From positions 2,475,553 through 2,539,552 of the forward strand of contig CP058708.1 of the NCBI GenBank assembly GCA_013414765.1: a stretch of 64,000 nucleotides of DNA, in the 5' to 3' direction. Positions 1 through 14,084 of the stretch are shown here, one piece after another (within the stretch, counting starts at the first letter, position 1; each line of letters starts with the position of its first letter). The DNA is from Candidatus Accumulibacter cognatus. Its GTDB lineage: Bacteria; Pseudomonadota; Gammaproteobacteria; Burkholderiales; Rhodocyclaceae. The notes under the pieces were generated by a model that saw only the letters and a program-made list of their open reading frames with translations, did not search any database and was not told where the DNA came from. The position numbers and the translations under genes are program-made.

Positions 1-509
1 CAGGCACCGCGAACGTCCATGCCATAGCCGAAAAGAAAACGATCGGGAACACTCAACGCGACGAAATCGGCCTGAATCGGCTTCGTTCTGCCAATCAGCT
101 TGTCCGCGGCGACTGCCGTGTAGCAGGTCGCGGCACCCAGCGCCAGCAGGCGATCACGAATCGCGGCCAGTGTCAGCCCTTCGTCGAGGATGTCGTCAAG
201 AACCAGAACTGTTCTGCCGCTCAGCGCAATTTCCGGCTCGATACGCCAGGATAGCTCACTACCGCTCGTGGCCAGGCGATAACGGCTGACATGCAGGTAG
301 TCGAAATCCAACGGGAAGTTCAGTTGCGTCAGCAAATGGCCGGCGAAGGGGAGTCCACCCTTGAGCACACACAGCAACACCGGATTGCGGTCACGCAAGC
401 GTTCGGAGATTTCGCGGGCGACACGGCGAACAGCGGCATCGACGGTATCGGCTGTGTGGATGAGGTCGGCCGAAGCGAGAATGGCCATGGCCTGTTGGGG
501 TTCGATCAT
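1..509 (-). CDS. hpt: hypoxanthine-guanine phosphoribosyltransferase, 3' end cut by window edge
   Basis: Purine salvage enzyme that transfers ribose-5-phosphate from PRPP to hypoxanthine or guanine in the cytoplasm. The visible product is about 169 residues and reads off the left edge; the family is usually near 180, so only a short tail is missing. The PRPP-binding loop VLVLDDILDEG lies near residue 100, and an LKGG motif stands near residue 50. The ATG at 507-509 is preceded by GGAAGG, with tight spacing. It is the last gene of the minus-strand run smc-zipA-ligA-hpt, 76 nt after ligA. Xanthine or guanine preference cannot be decided from sequence. Confidence 0.85.
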   Translation of the reverse strand, partial: MIEPQQAMAILASADLIHTADTVDAAVRRVAREISERLRDRNPVLLCVLKGGLPFAGHLLTQLNFPLDFDYLHVSRYRLATSGSELSWRIEPEIALSGRTVLVLDDILDEGLTLAAIRDRLLALGAATCYTAVAADKLIGRTKPIQADFVALSVPDRFLFGYGMDVRGA

Positions 510-585
510 GGACCTTCCGAACGGGTTGGTGAAGGTGAAGCAGCGCTGCCGCCGGCGTGCCGCCAAATCCATGCCAGAAACGGAT

Positions 586-3823
<3,238 letters not shown>

Positions 3824-3825
3824 TC

Positions 3826-6800
3826 CTAAACGAGTTGCTCGCGCATGCGCAGTGCTTCTTCCATATCGACTTCGACGATGCGCGAGACGCCGGATTCCTG
3901 CATGGTCACCCCGACGAGCTGTTGCGCCATCTCCATCGTGATCTTGTTATGGCTGATGAACAGAAACTGCGTATGGGTGGACATGCGTCGTACCATCGAG
4001 CAGAAACGTTCGGTGTTGGTATCGTCAAGCGGCGCATCGACCTCGTCAAGCAGGCAGAAAGGCGCCGGATTAAGCTGAAACATCGAGAATACCAGTGCAA
4101 TCGCCGTTAACGCTTTTTCACCGCCCGAAAGGAGATGAATCGTGCTGTTCTTCTTGCCGGGTGGCTGCGCCATGACCTGCAGGCCGGCGTCGAGAATCTC
4201 CTCGCCGGTCATCATCAGACGCGCCTCTCCCCCCCCAAAGAGTATCGGAAACAACTCACCGAAGCTGCGGTTGACCGAGTCGTAGGTGCTCTGCAGCAAT
4301 TCCCGTGTTTCCCGGTCGATGCGGCGAATCGCGTTTTCCAGTGTCACCATCGCCTGTGTCAGATCGTCTGACTGGGCATCGAGATAACTCTTGCGTTCGC
4401 GGGCGGCCTCGAGTTCGTCGAGTGCGGCCAGGTTGACCGCGCCGAGCGCATCGATCGAGCGCTGCAGCGCGGTCAGCGCACTCTGCAGGGCCGCCGGGCG
4501 CGCCGCCGCGAGTTCTGGCAGCAGCGAGGATTCGTCGGCACCGGCAGCGGCCAGTTGCGCCGCGAACTGCTCGAAACCGAGGCTGGCAGCCTGTTCCTTG
4601 AGTTTCAGTTCGCTGATCCGGTGGCGTAGCGGGTCGAGGCTCTGCCCGACCTTCAGACGCTCCTCGTCGAGTGCGCGCAGGCCGCTCGCTGCGGCTTCAA
4701 GCGCATCGCGGGCGTTCGCCAGCGCGTGCTCGCGGGCGACGCGATGATCGAGTGCGGCCTGCAGGCAAGGCTTGAGTTCGTCGGCTTGCCGAGCGCTGGC
4801 GCTCTCCTGGCAGCGCGCCAGGTCGGCGTCGAGACGTTCGAGCTGCTGGCTCGCCAACTCCCGGTTGGCGGCCAGTTCCTGCAGTTTATTGCTGCACTCG
4901 CGCTGCGAGAACTCGGCTTCACGCAGTTCCCGTTCGGCGCGGTTGACCCCTTCACGCTCATCCTGCAACGCCCGTTCGGTCTGTTCGAGCAGCATCCGCG
5001 CTGCAGCGGACAGCGTCTGCAGTTCCTGAATCTGTTGATGTTGTCGATCGATGGCTGCGTCGGCGATACCCAGGCGTTCGCTCTCGTTGTCCTCTTCTGC
5101 AGCCAGTTCAGCCAGGCTGGCGTCGATCTGCGCCTGCCGCTCACGAAAACGTTCGCCGGCCTGCGCAAGCTGCAGCGTTTCAACCTGCAGCGTGTGTGCC
5201 CGGTTTTGCAGAGAAGTCACTTTTTGGCGAGATTCGTTCAGGCCCTGCTGCGCTTCGGCGAGGCGCCCCTCTATTTCGCCGAGGCACCCCTGTGCCTGTA
5301 AGACGTTTTCCTCACGCTCGCCAATCACCGCCACCAGCGCGTCGATCTCGCGCTGGCGTTCAAGCAGGCCATGACCATCATTGTCGGGCGCAAATAGCGT
5401 CATACTCTGTCGGTTGACAATGTCGCCGCCAGGGGTGACGCAACAGGCGCTCGCCGTCAGGCTGCTGCGACGAGTCAGAGCAGCCGCCAGATCGGGAGCG
5501 CTGTATACCTCGCCAAGCCAGTCCGCAAGAATCGCCGACAAGACCGCATCTTTGCAGTGAATTCGTGCCAGCAGCAGCCCGTTGGCAGGGGCTGCCGGCG
5601 GCCTCTCGTCAGCCAGCGGCAGAAGCAGGGTCAATTTTCCGCTCGGCCGGTCCTTGCTCCACGCCGCGTTGGCGGCGGCGGCGGGCAAGGCGGCCAAGCG
5701 TTCGCGCAGCACGGCTTCGACGGCGTTTTCCCAACCGGCTTCGACCTGTAGCGCCTTCCAGAGTGGTTCGCCGTGCTGCAAGCCATGCCGGCGCAGCCAG
5801 TCGTCGAGTTTGCCGTTGGCCTGCAAGCGTTGCTGTAATTGTTGCAGGGCCATCCTGCGGGCTTGCGTCTCGGCACGTTCCCTCTGCGCTTGCTGGAATT
5901 CGGCCAGAATCGTGCGCCGCTGCTGCTCAAGAAGGGGCAATTGGTCCTGCTGAGCCTTCTGGCTTGTCAGCGCCACAACAATCAGTTCACGCAATTCGGC
6001 AAGCGCCTCCTGCCGGTCGGCAAGTTCGGAAAGATCGGGAGCCACCAGCATCGCACGCTCGGCGGCGAGACGTTCGCTGCGTCCGATGACGCTCTGCAAC
6101 GAACGCTGCGCGTGCCCACGATTCGCCTGTTCGACGTGCAGGCGCTGTTCGGCCAGGGCCACCTCGGCACGCTGGCGGTTGACCGCCGCCAGCGCAGAAA
6201 CATGTCTTTCCTCGGCCAGCGGCAAGCGTTCCTGGCATGCTTCGAGGCACAACCGGCCCTGCTCGACACGTTCGTCGGCAAGTGTCAGCAGATCCTGCCA
6301 ACGTTCAAGGTCATTCGCCAGATTGCCGGCCTGCGCCTGCCAATGCGCTCGTGCTTCGGTCAGTTGCGCCAGCCGCATCTCATACTCGCGCCGCGACTCC
6401 TGGCGGTGACGGATCTCGGCTTCCAGGCGTGCGACTTCAGCATTGGCGGCATAAAGGCCGCTCTGTGCCGCATGCACGCCATCGCTGGCGGCAAAATGGG
6501 TTTCCCGGGCCTCCTCGATACGCATTTCGAGGTCACGCAAAGCAGCGTTCCTAGCTTCGAGATCGACGCTCGCCAGGTCGACCTCGCGCGCCAGTCGTTC
6601 GCGCTCGAGTTGTGCTTCATTGCGCCGCAGAAACCAAAATAATTGCTGCTTTCTTGTCAGTTCTGCATGGTATTCGCGATATTGGCGGGCGACGCTGGCC
6701 TGACCTTCGAGCCGTTCCATCTGCAAACCGAGTTCAAGGCGGATATCTTCGACCCTGGCCAGGTTCTCGCGCGTGTCGGCGAGACGGTTCTCTGTTTCCT

Positions 6801-7332
6801 TGCGCCTTTCCTTGTAGCGGGTCACACCGGCCGCCTCTTCGAGAAATACCCGCAGCTCGTCCGGCTTGGCCTCGATGATTCGCGAGATGGTTCCCTGGCC
6901 GATGATCGCGTAGGCGCGCGGACCCAGACCGGTACCGAGAAAGAGGTCGGTGACATCCTTGCGACGGACATGCAGGTTGTTGATGTAGTACTCTGACTGG
7001 CCGTTGCGCGTCAGCAGCCGCCTGACTGACAGTTCAGCATACTGTGACCACTGTCCGGAGAGGCGTCCGAGCGAGTTGTCGAAGACCAGTTCGACCGCCG
7101 CTCGCGATACCGGTTTGCGGCTTCCCGAACCGTTGAATATCACGTCCTGCATTGATTCGCCTCGCAGTTCCGAGGCTTTTGATTCTCCGAGCACCCAGCG
7201 CACCGAATCCATCACGTTGGACTTGCCGCAACCATTCGGGCCGACCACCCCGACGAGTTGTCCAGGCAGCGCAATGGTCGTCGGATCGACGAAGGATTTG
7301 AAGCCGGCAAGTTTCAGTTTGGTCAGGCGCAT
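3826..7332 (-). CDS. smc: chromosome partition protein SMC
   Basis: SMC ATPase that organises and segregates the chromosome. The 1168-residue protein has the Walker A motif GPNGCGKSN at residues 31-39. Long coiled coils flank a central hinge rich in Ala and Gly. The C-terminal head carries the ABC signature LLSGGEKALTAIAL and the Walker B motif CLLDEVDAPLDD. The frame is open upstream to 7383, but the family starts with MRLTKLKLAGFKSF, so the ATG at 7332 is preferred. It is the first gene of the minus-strand operon and is divergent from queF. The 170-bp gap between them should hold both promoters. Confidence 0.95.
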   Translation of the reverse strand: MRLTKLKLAGFKSFVDPTTIALPGQLVGVVGPNGCGKSNVMDSVRWVLGESKASELRGESMQDVIFNGSGSRKPVSRAAVELVFDNSLGRLSGQWSQYAELSVRRLLTRNGQSEYYINNLHVRRKDVTDLFLGTGLGPRAYAIIGQGTISRIIEAKPDELRVFLEEAAGVTRYKERRKETENRLADTRENLARVEDIRLELGLQMERLEGQASVARQYREYHAELTRKQQLFWFLRRNEAQLERERLAREVDLASVDLEARNAALRDLEMRIEEARETHFAASDGVHAAQSGLYAANAEVARLEAEIRHRQESRREYEMRLAQLTEARAHWQAQAGNLANDLERWQDLLTLADERVEQGRLCLEACQERLPLAEERHVSALAAVNRQRAEVALAEQRLHVEQANRGHAQRSLQSVIGRSERLAAERAMLVAPDLSELADRQEALAELRELIVVALTSQKAQQDQLPLLEQQRRTILAEFQQAQRERAETQARRMALQQLQQRLQANGKLDDWLRRHGLQHGEPLWKALQVEAGWENAVEAVLRERLAALPAAAANAAWSKDRPSGKLTLLLPLADERPPAAPANGLLLARIHCKDAVLSAILADWLGEVYSAPDLAAALTRRSSLTASACCVTPGGDIVNRQSMTLFAPDNDGHGLLERQREIDALVAVIGEREENVLQAQGCLGEIEGRLAEAQQGLNESRQKVTSLQNRAHTLQVETLQLAQAGERFRERQAQIDASLAELAAEEDNESERLGIADAAIDRQHQQIQELQTLSAAARMLLEQTERALQDEREGVNRAERELREAEFSQRECSNKLQELAANRELASQQLERLDADLARCQESASARQADELKPCLQAALDHRVAREHALANARDALEAAASGLRALDEERLKVGQSLDPLRHRISELKLKEQAASLGFEQFAAQLAAAGADESSLLPELAAARPAALQSALTALQRSIDALGAVNLAALDELEAARERKSYLDAQSDDLTQAMVTLENAIRRIDRETRELLQSTYDSVNRSFGELFPILFGGGEARLMMTGEEILDAGLQVMAQPPGKKNSTIHLLSGGEKALTAIALVFSMFQLNPAPFCLLDEVDAPLDDTNTERFCSMVRRMSTHTQFLFISHNKITMEMAQQLVGVTMQESGVSRIVEVDMEEALRMREQLV

Positions 7333-7461
7333 GAACCAGAACGCGACCGCGGCAGCCGCGCCAGAAGTAATCGGAAAAAACATGTTGCCTAGCGAGTGTC
7401 ACCCCGCACCCTGGGGGTGGACGACCCACGAATATTCCTGCGGAATGCCATTATAAACGCT

Positions 7462-7467
7462 TATAAT
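7462..7467 (+). promoter_or_regulatory. candidate -10 box (TATAAT) for queF
   Basis: A perfect TATAAT lies 35-40 nt upstream of the queF ATG in the divergent smc/queF gap. No good -35 box stands at the usual 16-18-nt spacing, so this is only a candidate. Confidence 0.35.
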
Positions 7468-7501
7468 AGCACTCCGCCTGCCCGATTCGTTTCCTCACTG
7501 G

Positions 7502-7939
7502 ATGCCACTCGGAATGACCACGACCACCATATCGGCCAGCACCCTCGAAACCTTTCCCAATCCGGCACCGCAACGGGATTTCCATATTCACATGGAAATC
7601 CCGGAATTCACCTGTCTGTGCCCAAAAACCGGCCAGCCGGATTTCGCGACCCTGCTTCTCGATTACATTCCGGACCAGACCTGTGTCGAACTCAAGAGTC
7701 TGAAGCTCTACATCTGGTCCTTCCGCAACACCGGCTGCTTTCACGAGGCGGTCACCAACCGCATCCTGGACGATCTGGCAAGCGCCACGCAACCGCGCTA
7801 CATGCGACTGACGGCGCGCTTCTACGTGCGCGGCGGCATATTTACCACGGTCATTGCCGATCACCGTCAAACAGGCTGGACGCCAGCGCCGATGGTGCAA
7901 CTCGCCGACTTCGCCAGCCAATCCAACACCCGTGCTTGA
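7502..7939 (+). CDS. queF: NADPH-dependent 7-cyano-7-deazaguanine reductase
   Basis: Reduces preQ0 to preQ1 in queuosine tRNA modification. The 145-residue length fits the short unimodular QueF type. The catalytic region [13 protein letters not shown] (second Cys as the nucleophile) lies near residue 40, and the QueF signature [14 protein letters not shown] lies near residue 63. The start could be the ATG at 7502 or the one at 7514; neither has a strong ribosome-binding site. It stands alone between the divergent smc operon and dapC. Confidence 0.93.
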   Translation: MPLGMTTTTISASTLETFPNPAPQRDFHIHMEIPEFTCLCPKTGQPDFATLLLDYIPDQTCVELKSLKLYIWSFRNTGCFHEAVTNRILDDLASATQPRYMRLTARFYVRGGIFTTVIADHRQTGWTPAPMVQLADFASQSNTRA

Positions 7940-7990
7940 AATCATGACCATCCAGGCGGTACCTACCGACCAGCAACTGTTCATGCCCCT

Positions 7991-7996
7991 TATAAT
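7991..7996 (+). promoter_or_regulatory. candidate -10 box (TATAAT) for dapC
   Basis: A perfect TATAAT lies about 31 nt before the GTG start of dapC. No convincing -35 hexamer is seen at normal spacing. Confidence 0.3.
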
Positions 7997-8026
7997 CCAG
8001 CGTCCCGCCATAAGACGTACGAGCCA

Positions 8027-9220
8027 GTGAATCCCCACCTCAGCAAGCTGCAACCTTATCCCTTCGAGAAGTTGCGACAGCTTTTTACCGGCGTCACACC
8101 GAACCCGCAGTACCGCGAGATCAGGCTGTCGATTGGCGAGCCGCAGCACGCAACGCCGGCGTTCATCAAGGACGCGCTGAGCGCCGGGCTCGGCGGACTG
8201 GCCAGTTATCCCAGCACGCTCGGCAGCGGCGAATTGCGCCGCAGCATTGCCGCCTGGCTGCAGCGCCGCTACGGCCTGCCGAGTATCGACGCGGAAACCC
8301 AGGTGATTCCAGTCAATGGCTCACGCGAGGCCTTGTTTGCGTTTACCCAGACGATTGTCGATGCGTCGCGGGGCTACACGCCGCTGGTTGTCAGCCCCAA
8401 CCCCTTCTACCAAATCTATGAGGGCGCCGCTTACCTCGCCGGTGCCGAACCGCGCTTTCTGAACACCCTGCCGAGCAACGATTACGCATTCGACTTCGCA
8501 GCACTGAGCGAGACCGAATGGCAGCGTGTGCAGCTTTTCTTCGTCTGCTCGCCGGGCAATCCGACAGGCAAGGTGCTGGGCCTCGATGACTGGAAACAGT
8601 TGTTCGCCCTTGCCGACAGGTATGGCTTCGTTATTGCCTCTGACGAATGCTACTCGGAGATTTTCTTCGACGAAACCCGGCCACCGCTCGGCTGCCTGCA
8701 GGCCGCCCGTCTGCTCGGCCGCGGTTTCGAACGCTTGGTGATGTTCTCCAGCCTGTCCAAACGATCCAATGTTCCCGGCATGCGTTCGGGCTTCGTTGCC
8801 GGCGATGCCGTGACCCTTCGGTCGTTCCTGCTCTACCGAACCTATCATGGCAGTGCGATGAGTCCGGCGGTGCAGGCAGCCAGCGTCGCGGCCTGGAACG
8901 ACGAGGCGCATGTCGTCGAAAATCGCCGCCAATATACGGAAAAATTCGCGGCGGTCACGCCGCTCCTGAGCGATGTCCTGGCGACCGCCATGCCCGACGC
9001 CGGCTTCTACCTTTGGGCCAGAGCACCGTTTGGCGACTGTGATTTCGCCCGTTCGCTGCTCGCCGACTATAATGTCATCCTGCTGCCTGGAAGCTACCTG
9101 GCGCGCACCGCCCAGGGAATCAATCCGGGCGCAGGCTACCTGCGAATCGCGCTCGTCGCCCCACTCACCGACTGCGTCGAAGCCGCCAGGCGTATCCGTT
9201 CATTCATTGCAAAATTCTAG
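8027..9220 (+). CDS. dapC: succinyldiaminopimelate transaminase
   Basis: PLP-dependent aminotransferase (fold type I) that converts N-succinyl-2-amino-6-ketopimelate to N-succinyl-LL-diaminopimelate in lysine and peptidoglycan synthesis. The 397-residue protein has NPTG at 178-181, the cofactor-contacting Asp206 in SDECY, and the Schiff-base Lys245 in SSLSKRSN. The start is GTG at 8027. dapD begins 11 nt downstream, so the pair is almost certainly one operon. This context separates it from general class I aminotransferases. Confidence 0.92.
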   Translation: MNPHLSKLQPYPFEKLRQLFTGVTPNPQYREIRLSIGEPQHATPAFIKDALSAGLGGLASYPSTLGSGELRRSIAAWLQRRYGLPSIDAETQVIPVNGSREALFAFTQTIVDASRGYTPLVVSPNPFYQIYEGAAYLAGAEPRFLNTLPSNDYAFDFAALSETEWQRVQLFFVCSPGNPTGKVLGLDDWKQLFALADRYGFVIASDECYSEIFFDETRPPLGCLQAARLLGRGFERLVMFSSLSKRSNVPGMRSGFVAGDAVTLRSFLLYRTYHGSAMSPAVQAASVAAWNDEAHVVENRRQYTEKFAAVTPLLSDVLATAMPDAGFYLWARAPFGDCDFARSLLADYNVILLPGSYLARTAQGINPGAGYLRIALVAPLTDCVEAARRIRSFIAKF

Positions 9221-9231
9221 GAAAGGCAGTC

Positions 9232-10053
9232 ATGCAGGCAATTCAGAAGATCATCGATGAGGCCTGGGAGAACCGCAATTCGCTGCAACCCGGCCAGGCA
9301 CCGACAGCCATCAGCGATGCCGTGGCAGGTGTCATCAGCCAGCTCGACGAAGGCACCCTGCGCGTTGCCGAAAAGATTGCTGGCGATTGGTTCACCCACC
9401 AATGGATCAAGAAGGCCGTGCTGCTTTCTTTTCGGCTGCAGGAAAACGAGCTGCTCGATGGCGGCGCAATGCGCTATTTCGACAAGGTGCCGAACAAGTT
9501 CGCCAGTTACGACCGCGAACAGTTTGCGCGTGGCGGTTTCCGCGTCGTTCCACCGGCCACTGCCCGCCGCGGCGCCTTCGTCGGCAAGAACGTGGTGCTG
9601 ATGCCCTCATACATCAACATCGGCGCTTATGTCGATCAAGGCACGATGGTCGACACCTGGGCAACGGTCGGTTCCTGTGCTCAGATCGGCAAGAACGTAC
9701 ACCTCTCGGGGGGGGTCGGTATCGGCGGAGTGCTCGAGCCTCTGCAGGCCAACCCGACGATCATCGAGGACAATTGCTTCATTGGCGCCCGTTCGGAAGT
9801 TGTCGAGGGCGTCATCATCGGCGAAGGTTCGGTGATCTCGATGGGGGTTTATCTGGGTCAGTCCACCAAGATCTACGACCGCGAGACCGGTACCGTGAGC
9901 TACGGCCGGGTGCCGCCGGGATCGGTCGTCGTTGCCGGCAACCTGCCCGCCAGGGACGGCAACTACAGCCTCTACTGCGCGGTCATCGTCAAGAAGGTTG
10001 ACGCGGGCACGCGCGCCAAGACCAGCATCAATGATCTGCTGCGCGGCGACTGA
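9232..10053 (+). CDS. dapD: 2,3,4,5-tetrahydropyridine-2,6-dicarboxylate N-succinyltransferase
   Basis: Adds succinyl from succinyl-CoA to tetrahydrodipicolinate, the step before dapC in the DAP/lysine pathway. The 273-residue length is typical. An N-terminal helical domain is followed by hexapeptide-repeat left-handed beta-helix from about residue 105 to 230 (for example [19 protein letters not shown] and [14 protein letters not shown]). AGGAAAGGCAGTC just upstream gives a good ribosome-binding site. It lies between dapC and the PilT/PilU-type gene. Confidence 0.95.
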   Translation: MQAIQKIIDEAWENRNSLQPGQAPTAISDAVAGVISQLDEGTLRVAEKIAGDWFTHQWIKKAVLLSFRLQENELLDGGAMRYFDKVPNKFASYDREQFARGGFRVVPPATARRGAFVGKNVVLMPSYINIGAYVDQGTMVDTWATVGSCAQIGKNVHLSGGVGIGGVLEPLQANPTIIEDNCFIGARSEVVEGVIIGEGSVISMGVYLGQSTKIYDRETGTVSYGRVPPGSVVVAGNLPARDGNYSLYCAVIVKKVDAGTRAKTSINDLLRGD

Positions 10054-10090
10054 TCGCGCGCGCATCGATTCCTGAGTCGGCGGCGAGCGA

Positions 10091-11302
10091 ATGATTCTCG
10101 ACAAGCTCTTTCATGTGATGGCCGACCGGCGCGCCTCGGACATCTTCATCTGCGCGGGCGCGCCGATCCACATCAAGATCCAGGGCACGACCGTACCGGT
10201 CAATCAGCAGATCATGGCGCCGGAGATGATCGAGAAGATCGCCACCGAACTGCTGAGTCCGGAACAGGCCGCCGCCTTCGAAGCGACGAAGGAGATGAAC
10301 CTCTCGTTCGGCATCCCCAGGCTCGGCAATTTCCGCATCAATCTGTTCCGGCAGCGCGGCTCGATCTCGATCGTCGTGCGTTATGTACTCGGCAACATCC
10401 CGGCGCTCGATACCCTGGGGTTGCCGCCGGTGCTGGCCGACCTGGTGATGGAACGACGCGGCCTGGTTCTGATCGTCGGCTCGACGGGTTCGGGAAAATC
10501 GACCACCCTGGCTTCGATGCTCGACTATCGGAACAGCAGTTGTACAGGTCACATTCTCACCATCGAGGATCCGATCGAGTATCTGTTCAGGCACAAGAAA
10601 TCGCTGGTCAACCAGCGCGAGATCGGCATGGATACCCTCGGCTGGGAGCATGCCTTGAAGAACGCCATGCGGCAAGCTCCCGACTGCATCCTGATCGGCG
10701 AAATCCGTGACATGGAAACCATGCAGGCGGCGCTGGCCTACGCGCAGACTGGCCATCTCTGCCTCGGCACGCTGCATGCCAACAACAGCTATCACGCGCT
10801 CAACCGGATCATCAACTTTTTTCCGACCGATAGCCGGAATGCCTTGTACATGGACCTCTCGGTCAGCTTGAAGGCCATCGTTTCGCAGCGTCTGGTGAAG
10901 AAGAAGGATGGTCAGCAGACGCCGGCGGTCGAGGTCTTGCTCAACAGTTATCACGTTCAGGAACTGATCGAGCAGGGCGACATCCCGGCTCTCAAGGAAG
11001 CGATGGAACAGAGTCTCGCACCGGGGTCGCAGACCTTCGAACAGGATCTCGTCCGACTTTACCGCAGCGAATTGATCACGCTGCAGGAAGCGCTGCTCAA
11101 TGCCGATTCACCCACCAATCTGTCCTGGCTGATCAACAATTTCGAAGTGACCGGCGCCTCGGGAAATGAAGCGGGGCAGCGGAATGAAACAGTGTTCGAT
11201 CTCTCCGGTACCAACCCCGGCAGCCCGTCATACAAGGAATTTACGCTTAGCCTTGACGAAGCCGAGAGCGCGACCCAGGAGGCCCGAGATGGCAAGAGGT
11301 GA
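10091..11302 (+). CDS. pilU: PilT/PilU-family twitching motility ATPase
   Basis: Hexameric ATPase that drives type IV pilus retraction. The 403-residue protein has Walker [10 protein letters not shown] at 130-138, an Asp box around [10 protein letters not shown], Walker [10 protein letters not shown] and a His box [12 protein letters not shown]. The C-terminal tail is longer than in PilT, which together with the sequence style favours PilU; no pilT partner is adjacent. Its last 14 nt overlap dapE, so it is embedded in the dap operon. The PilT/PilU distinction is inference. Confidence 0.8.
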   Translation: MILDKLFHVMADRRASDIFICAGAPIHIKIQGTTVPVNQQIMAPEMIEKIATELLSPEQAAAFEATKEMNLSFGIPRLGNFRINLFRQRGSISIVVRYVLGNIPALDTLGLPPVLADLVMERRGLVLIVGSTGSGKSTTLASMLDYRNSSCTGHILTIEDPIEYLFRHKKSLVNQREIGMDTLGWEHALKNAMRQAPDCILIGEIRDMETMQAALAYAQTGHLCLGTLHANNSYHALNRIINFFPTDSRNALYMDLSVSLKAIVSQRLVKKKDGQQTPAVEVLLNSYHVQELIEQGDIPALKEAMEQSLAPGSQTFEQDLVRLYRSELITLQEALLNADSPTNLSWLINNFEVTGASGNEAGQRNETVFDLSGTNPGSPSYKEFTLSLDEAESATQEARDGKR

Positions 11303-12458
11303 CGGTAGCGAGGCCGCGACTCGTGATGCAACGCTGCTGCTGGCCGAGCAACTGATCGCTTGTCGCTCGATTACTCCCGAAGATGCCGGTTGCCTGCAGA
11401 TCGTCGCCAACCGCCTTGAAGCCGTCGGTTTCCAGTGCGAATTCATGAACCGCGGCTGCGTCAGCAACCTCTGGGCACGCCGCGGCGACAGCCGACCGCT
11501 GCTCTGTCTGGCCGGCCACACCGACGTCGTCCCGAGCGGACCTCTGGAACAATGGCACAGCGATCCATTTCAGCCCGTGCAAAGAGACGGTCTGCTGTAT
11601 GGGCGTGGCGCTGCCGACATGAAGGCTTCGCTGGCTGCTTTCGTGACCGCCGTCGAGGCTTTCGTCGCCGCTCGTCCAACCCATTGCGGCTCGCTCGCCC
11701 TGTTGCTCACTTCCGATGAGGAAGGCGACGCCATCGACGGCACTGCCGCCGTCACCGATGCGCTGCAGCGGCGTGGCGAGCTGATCGACTACTGTATCAT
11801 CGGCGAACCGACAGCGCTCCACAGCCTCGGCGACATGGTCAAGAATGGCCGACGTGGCTCGCTCTCGGGAAAACTGACCATCAAGGGTGTGCAGGGCCAC
11901 ATCGCCTACCCCCATCTGGCAAAAAACCCGATTCATCTGGCCGCGCCGGCGATTGCCGAACTGGCGAACATCACCTGGGATGACGGCAACGAGTTTTTCC
12001 CACCGACCACCTGGCAGGTCTCGAACATCCACGCCGGCACTGGCGTCAACAATGTCATTCCCGGCCGTGTCGAGATCGACTTCAACTTCCGCTTCGGGAC
12101 CGCCAGCACTCCGCAACAACTGCAGACCCGCCTGTGTGCGCTGCTCGAACGGCATGGGCTGGAGCACGACATCGTCTGGACGCTGGGGGCCAGGCCTTTC
12201 CTCACTGGCCGTGGCGCCTTGATCGACGCCGCACTGCTGGCGATTCGTGCGGAAACCGGCCATGCCGCCGAGCTGTCGACCAGCGGCGGCACCTCGGACG
12301 GCCGCTTCATTGCCGAGATCTGTCCGCAGGTGCTTGAGATTGGCCCGGTCAATGCCACCATCCACCAGGTCAACGAATGCGTCGAGGTCGCCGCCCTGCC
12401 GCAACTCGCCGCGATCTATCGGCGGATGATCGAAGCGTTGTTACCCACCGATGTTTGA
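11289..12458 (+). CDS. dapE: succinyl-diaminopimelate desuccinylase
   Basis: Zinc-dependent M20 peptidase-family enzyme that hydrolyses N-succinyl-LL-DAP to LL-DAP and succinate. The 389-residue protein has the metal-binding signature [11 protein letters not shown], the catalytic region [12 protein letters not shown], and the C-terminal [10 protein letters not shown]. The frame is open 41 codons further upstream, but the ATG at 11289 sits 6 nt after a perfect AGGAGG (11277-11282) and gives a family-length product. It overlaps pilU by 14 nt and prmB by 8 nt, which suggests translational coupling. Confidence 0.95.
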   Translation: MARGDGSEAATRDATLLLAEQLIACRSITPEDAGCLQIVANRLEAVGFQCEFMNRGCVSNLWARRGDSRPLLCLAGHTDVVPSGPLEQWHSDPFQPVQRDGLLYGRGAADMKASLAAFVTAVEAFVAARPTHCGSLALLLTSDEEGDAIDGTAAVTDALQRRGELIDYCIIGEPTALHSLGDMVKNGRRGSLSGKLTIKGVQGHIAYPHLAKNPIHLAAPAIAELANITWDDGNEFFPPTTWQVSNIHAGTGVNNVIPGRVEIDFNFRFGTASTPQQLQTRLCALLERHGLEHDIVWTLGARPFLTGRGALIDAALLAIRAETGHAAELSTSGGTSDGRFIAEICPQVLEIGPVNATIHQVNECVEVAALPQLAAIYRRMIEALLPTDV

Positions 12459-13344
12459 GCAGGCCCAGACCGAACTGTCGACGCTGCGCGATCTGCTGCG
12501 CTTCGCGGTCAGCCGCTTCAACGAGGCGAAACTGTTTTTCGGACACGGTGCCGACAACGCCTGGGACGAAGCCGCCTATCTGCTGCTGCACAGCCTGCAC
12601 CTGCCCCTGGAGCGACTCGAACCCTTTCTCGACGCAACCCTGACCCGCGACGAACGGGCCGCCGTGCTGCAGGTCATCGACCGCCGTATCCGGGAGAGGC
12701 TGCCGGTCGCCTACCTGACCAACGAGGCCTGGCTGGGCGAATATCGTTTCTACGTGGACCAGCGGGTGATCGTTCCGCGTTCGTTCATCGCCGAGCTGCT
12801 GCGCGAGCAACTGACGCCCTGGATCGACGATGCCCACGCGGTGACTGCCGTTCTCGACCTCTGTACCGGATCGGCCTGTCTAGCGATCCTCGCGGCACAC
12901 GCTTTCCCGGCCGCCCGCATCGACGCCGTCGACATCTCGCCGGAGGCACTTGCGGTGGCGCGGCGCAACGTCGACGACTACGATCTCGCAGCGCAGATTC
13001 GGCTCGTCCAAGGGGATCTCTTCGTTGCCCTCAAGGGCAAGCGCTACGACCTGATCATCGCCAATCCGCCCTACGTCAATGCCGCGTCGATGGCCACCCT
13101 TCCCGAGGAATATAGACGCGAGCCCGAACTGGCGCTGGCCAGCGGTCTGGATGGACTCGATCTGACGCGCGCAATCCTTGCCGGCGCGCGCCAGCATCTG
13201 CGGCCAAACGCTCTGCTGGTCGTCGAGATCGGCCACAATCGCGATGCCCTGGAAGCCGCTTTTCCGGCGACGCCCTTCACCTGGCTCGACACCAGCGCTG
13301 GCGATCAGTATGTCTTCCTGCTGCATCGCGACGAGCTGCCGTGA
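12451..13344 (+). CDS. prmB: 50S ribosomal protein L3 N5-glutamine methyltransferase
   Basis: SAM-dependent methyltransferase that modifies a glutamine in ribosomal protein L3. The 297-residue protein has an N-terminal helical domain, motif [13 protein letters not shown] near residue 135, and the catalytic NPPY motif near residue 208. The L3 enzyme is favoured over release-factor methylase PrmC by length and by the N-terminal half with the [10 protein letters not shown] segment. The ATG overlaps the dapE 3' end by 8 nt. Confidence 0.9.
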   Translation: MFEQAQTELSTLRDLLRFAVSRFNEAKLFFGHGADNAWDEAAYLLLHSLHLPLERLEPFLDATLTRDERAAVLQVIDRRIRERLPVAYLTNEAWLGEYRFYVDQRVIVPRSFIAELLREQLTPWIDDAHAVTAVLDLCTGSACLAILAAHAFPAARIDAVDISPEALAVARRNVDDYDLAAQIRLVQGDLFVALKGKRYDLIIANPPYVNAASMATLPEEYRREPELALASGLDGLDLTRAILAGARQHLRPNALLVVEIGHNRDALEAAFPATPFTWLDTSAGDQYVFLLHRDELP

Positions 13345-13378
13345 TCCGAAGGTCGTGTATCTGCCCGATTGACAGGCC

Positions 13379-14008
13379 ATGAGTCGCCTCCGCCTGCTGC
13401 TGTTCGCGATTCTCCTCCTCGTCGGCTGCCACGACTCGGCACGGCTGGCGTTGCTGCCGCCAGGCAGCCAGGTCCTCGCCTTCGGCGACAGCATTACCTT
13501 CGGTAGTGGCGCCGCTCCGGGGGAGGACTATCCGGTTCGACTCGCGGCGATCAGCGGCTGGCAGGTCCATAACGCCGGTATCCCGGGCGACACGGCAGAC
13601 GCTGCCCAGGCGAGAATTCACGCAGCGCTTGCCCAGACCCGGCCGGCGCTGGTGATCGTCGAAATCGGTGGCAACGACTTCCTCCGAAGGCGCCCGGAAG
13701 CGGCCGTCAAGGATGATCTGCGCGCCATCGTCAGGGCCATCCGGCAGTCCGGCAGCCAGGTCGTTCTGGTCGCCGTGCCCAGGCTCTCGCTGCTCGGCGC
13801 GGCAAGCGGCAGGCTACCCGATTCGGCGATCTACGCCGAGCTGGCTAAAGAAGAAAGACTGCCGCTGGTCGAAGGCGTTCTCGCCGCCATTCTCTCTGAC
13901 CCGACGCTGAAGGCCGACCCCATTCACCCCAACGCCGGTGGCTACCACAAACTCGCGGATGGCATCGCCGAGCAACTGCGCCGCTCCGGCCTGCTGAACA
14001 AGCCCTGA
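13379..14008 (+). CDS. GDSL-family arylesterase/lysophospholipase, predicted lipoprotein
   Basis: SGNH hydrolase of the TesA type. The 209-residue protein starts with a hydrophobic signal ending in the lipobox LLVGC (Cys18), so it is probably an envelope lipoprotein. Block I is FGDSITFG (Ser nucleophile), block III GGND, and block V DPIHPN supplies Asp and His of the triad. The substrate cannot be told from sequence. It follows prmB after 34 nt in the same orientation and precedes pepN. Confidence 0.88.
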   Translation: MSRLRLLLFAILLLVGCHDSARLALLPPGSQVLAFGDSITFGSGAAPGEDYPVRLAAISGWQVHNAGIPGDTADAAQARIHAALAQTRPALVIVEIGGNDFLRRRPEAAVKDDLRAIVRAIRQSGSQVVLVAVPRLSLLGAASGRLPDSAIYAELAKEERLPLVEGVLAAILSDPTLKADPIHPNAGGYHKLADGIAEQLRRSGLLNKP

Positions 14009-14084
14009 CCCGGTGCACCCGCCGGCACCTTGACCGATCGTCATCGCCAGACAGGCACGACCGGCAGAAAGACATGGACACTTG

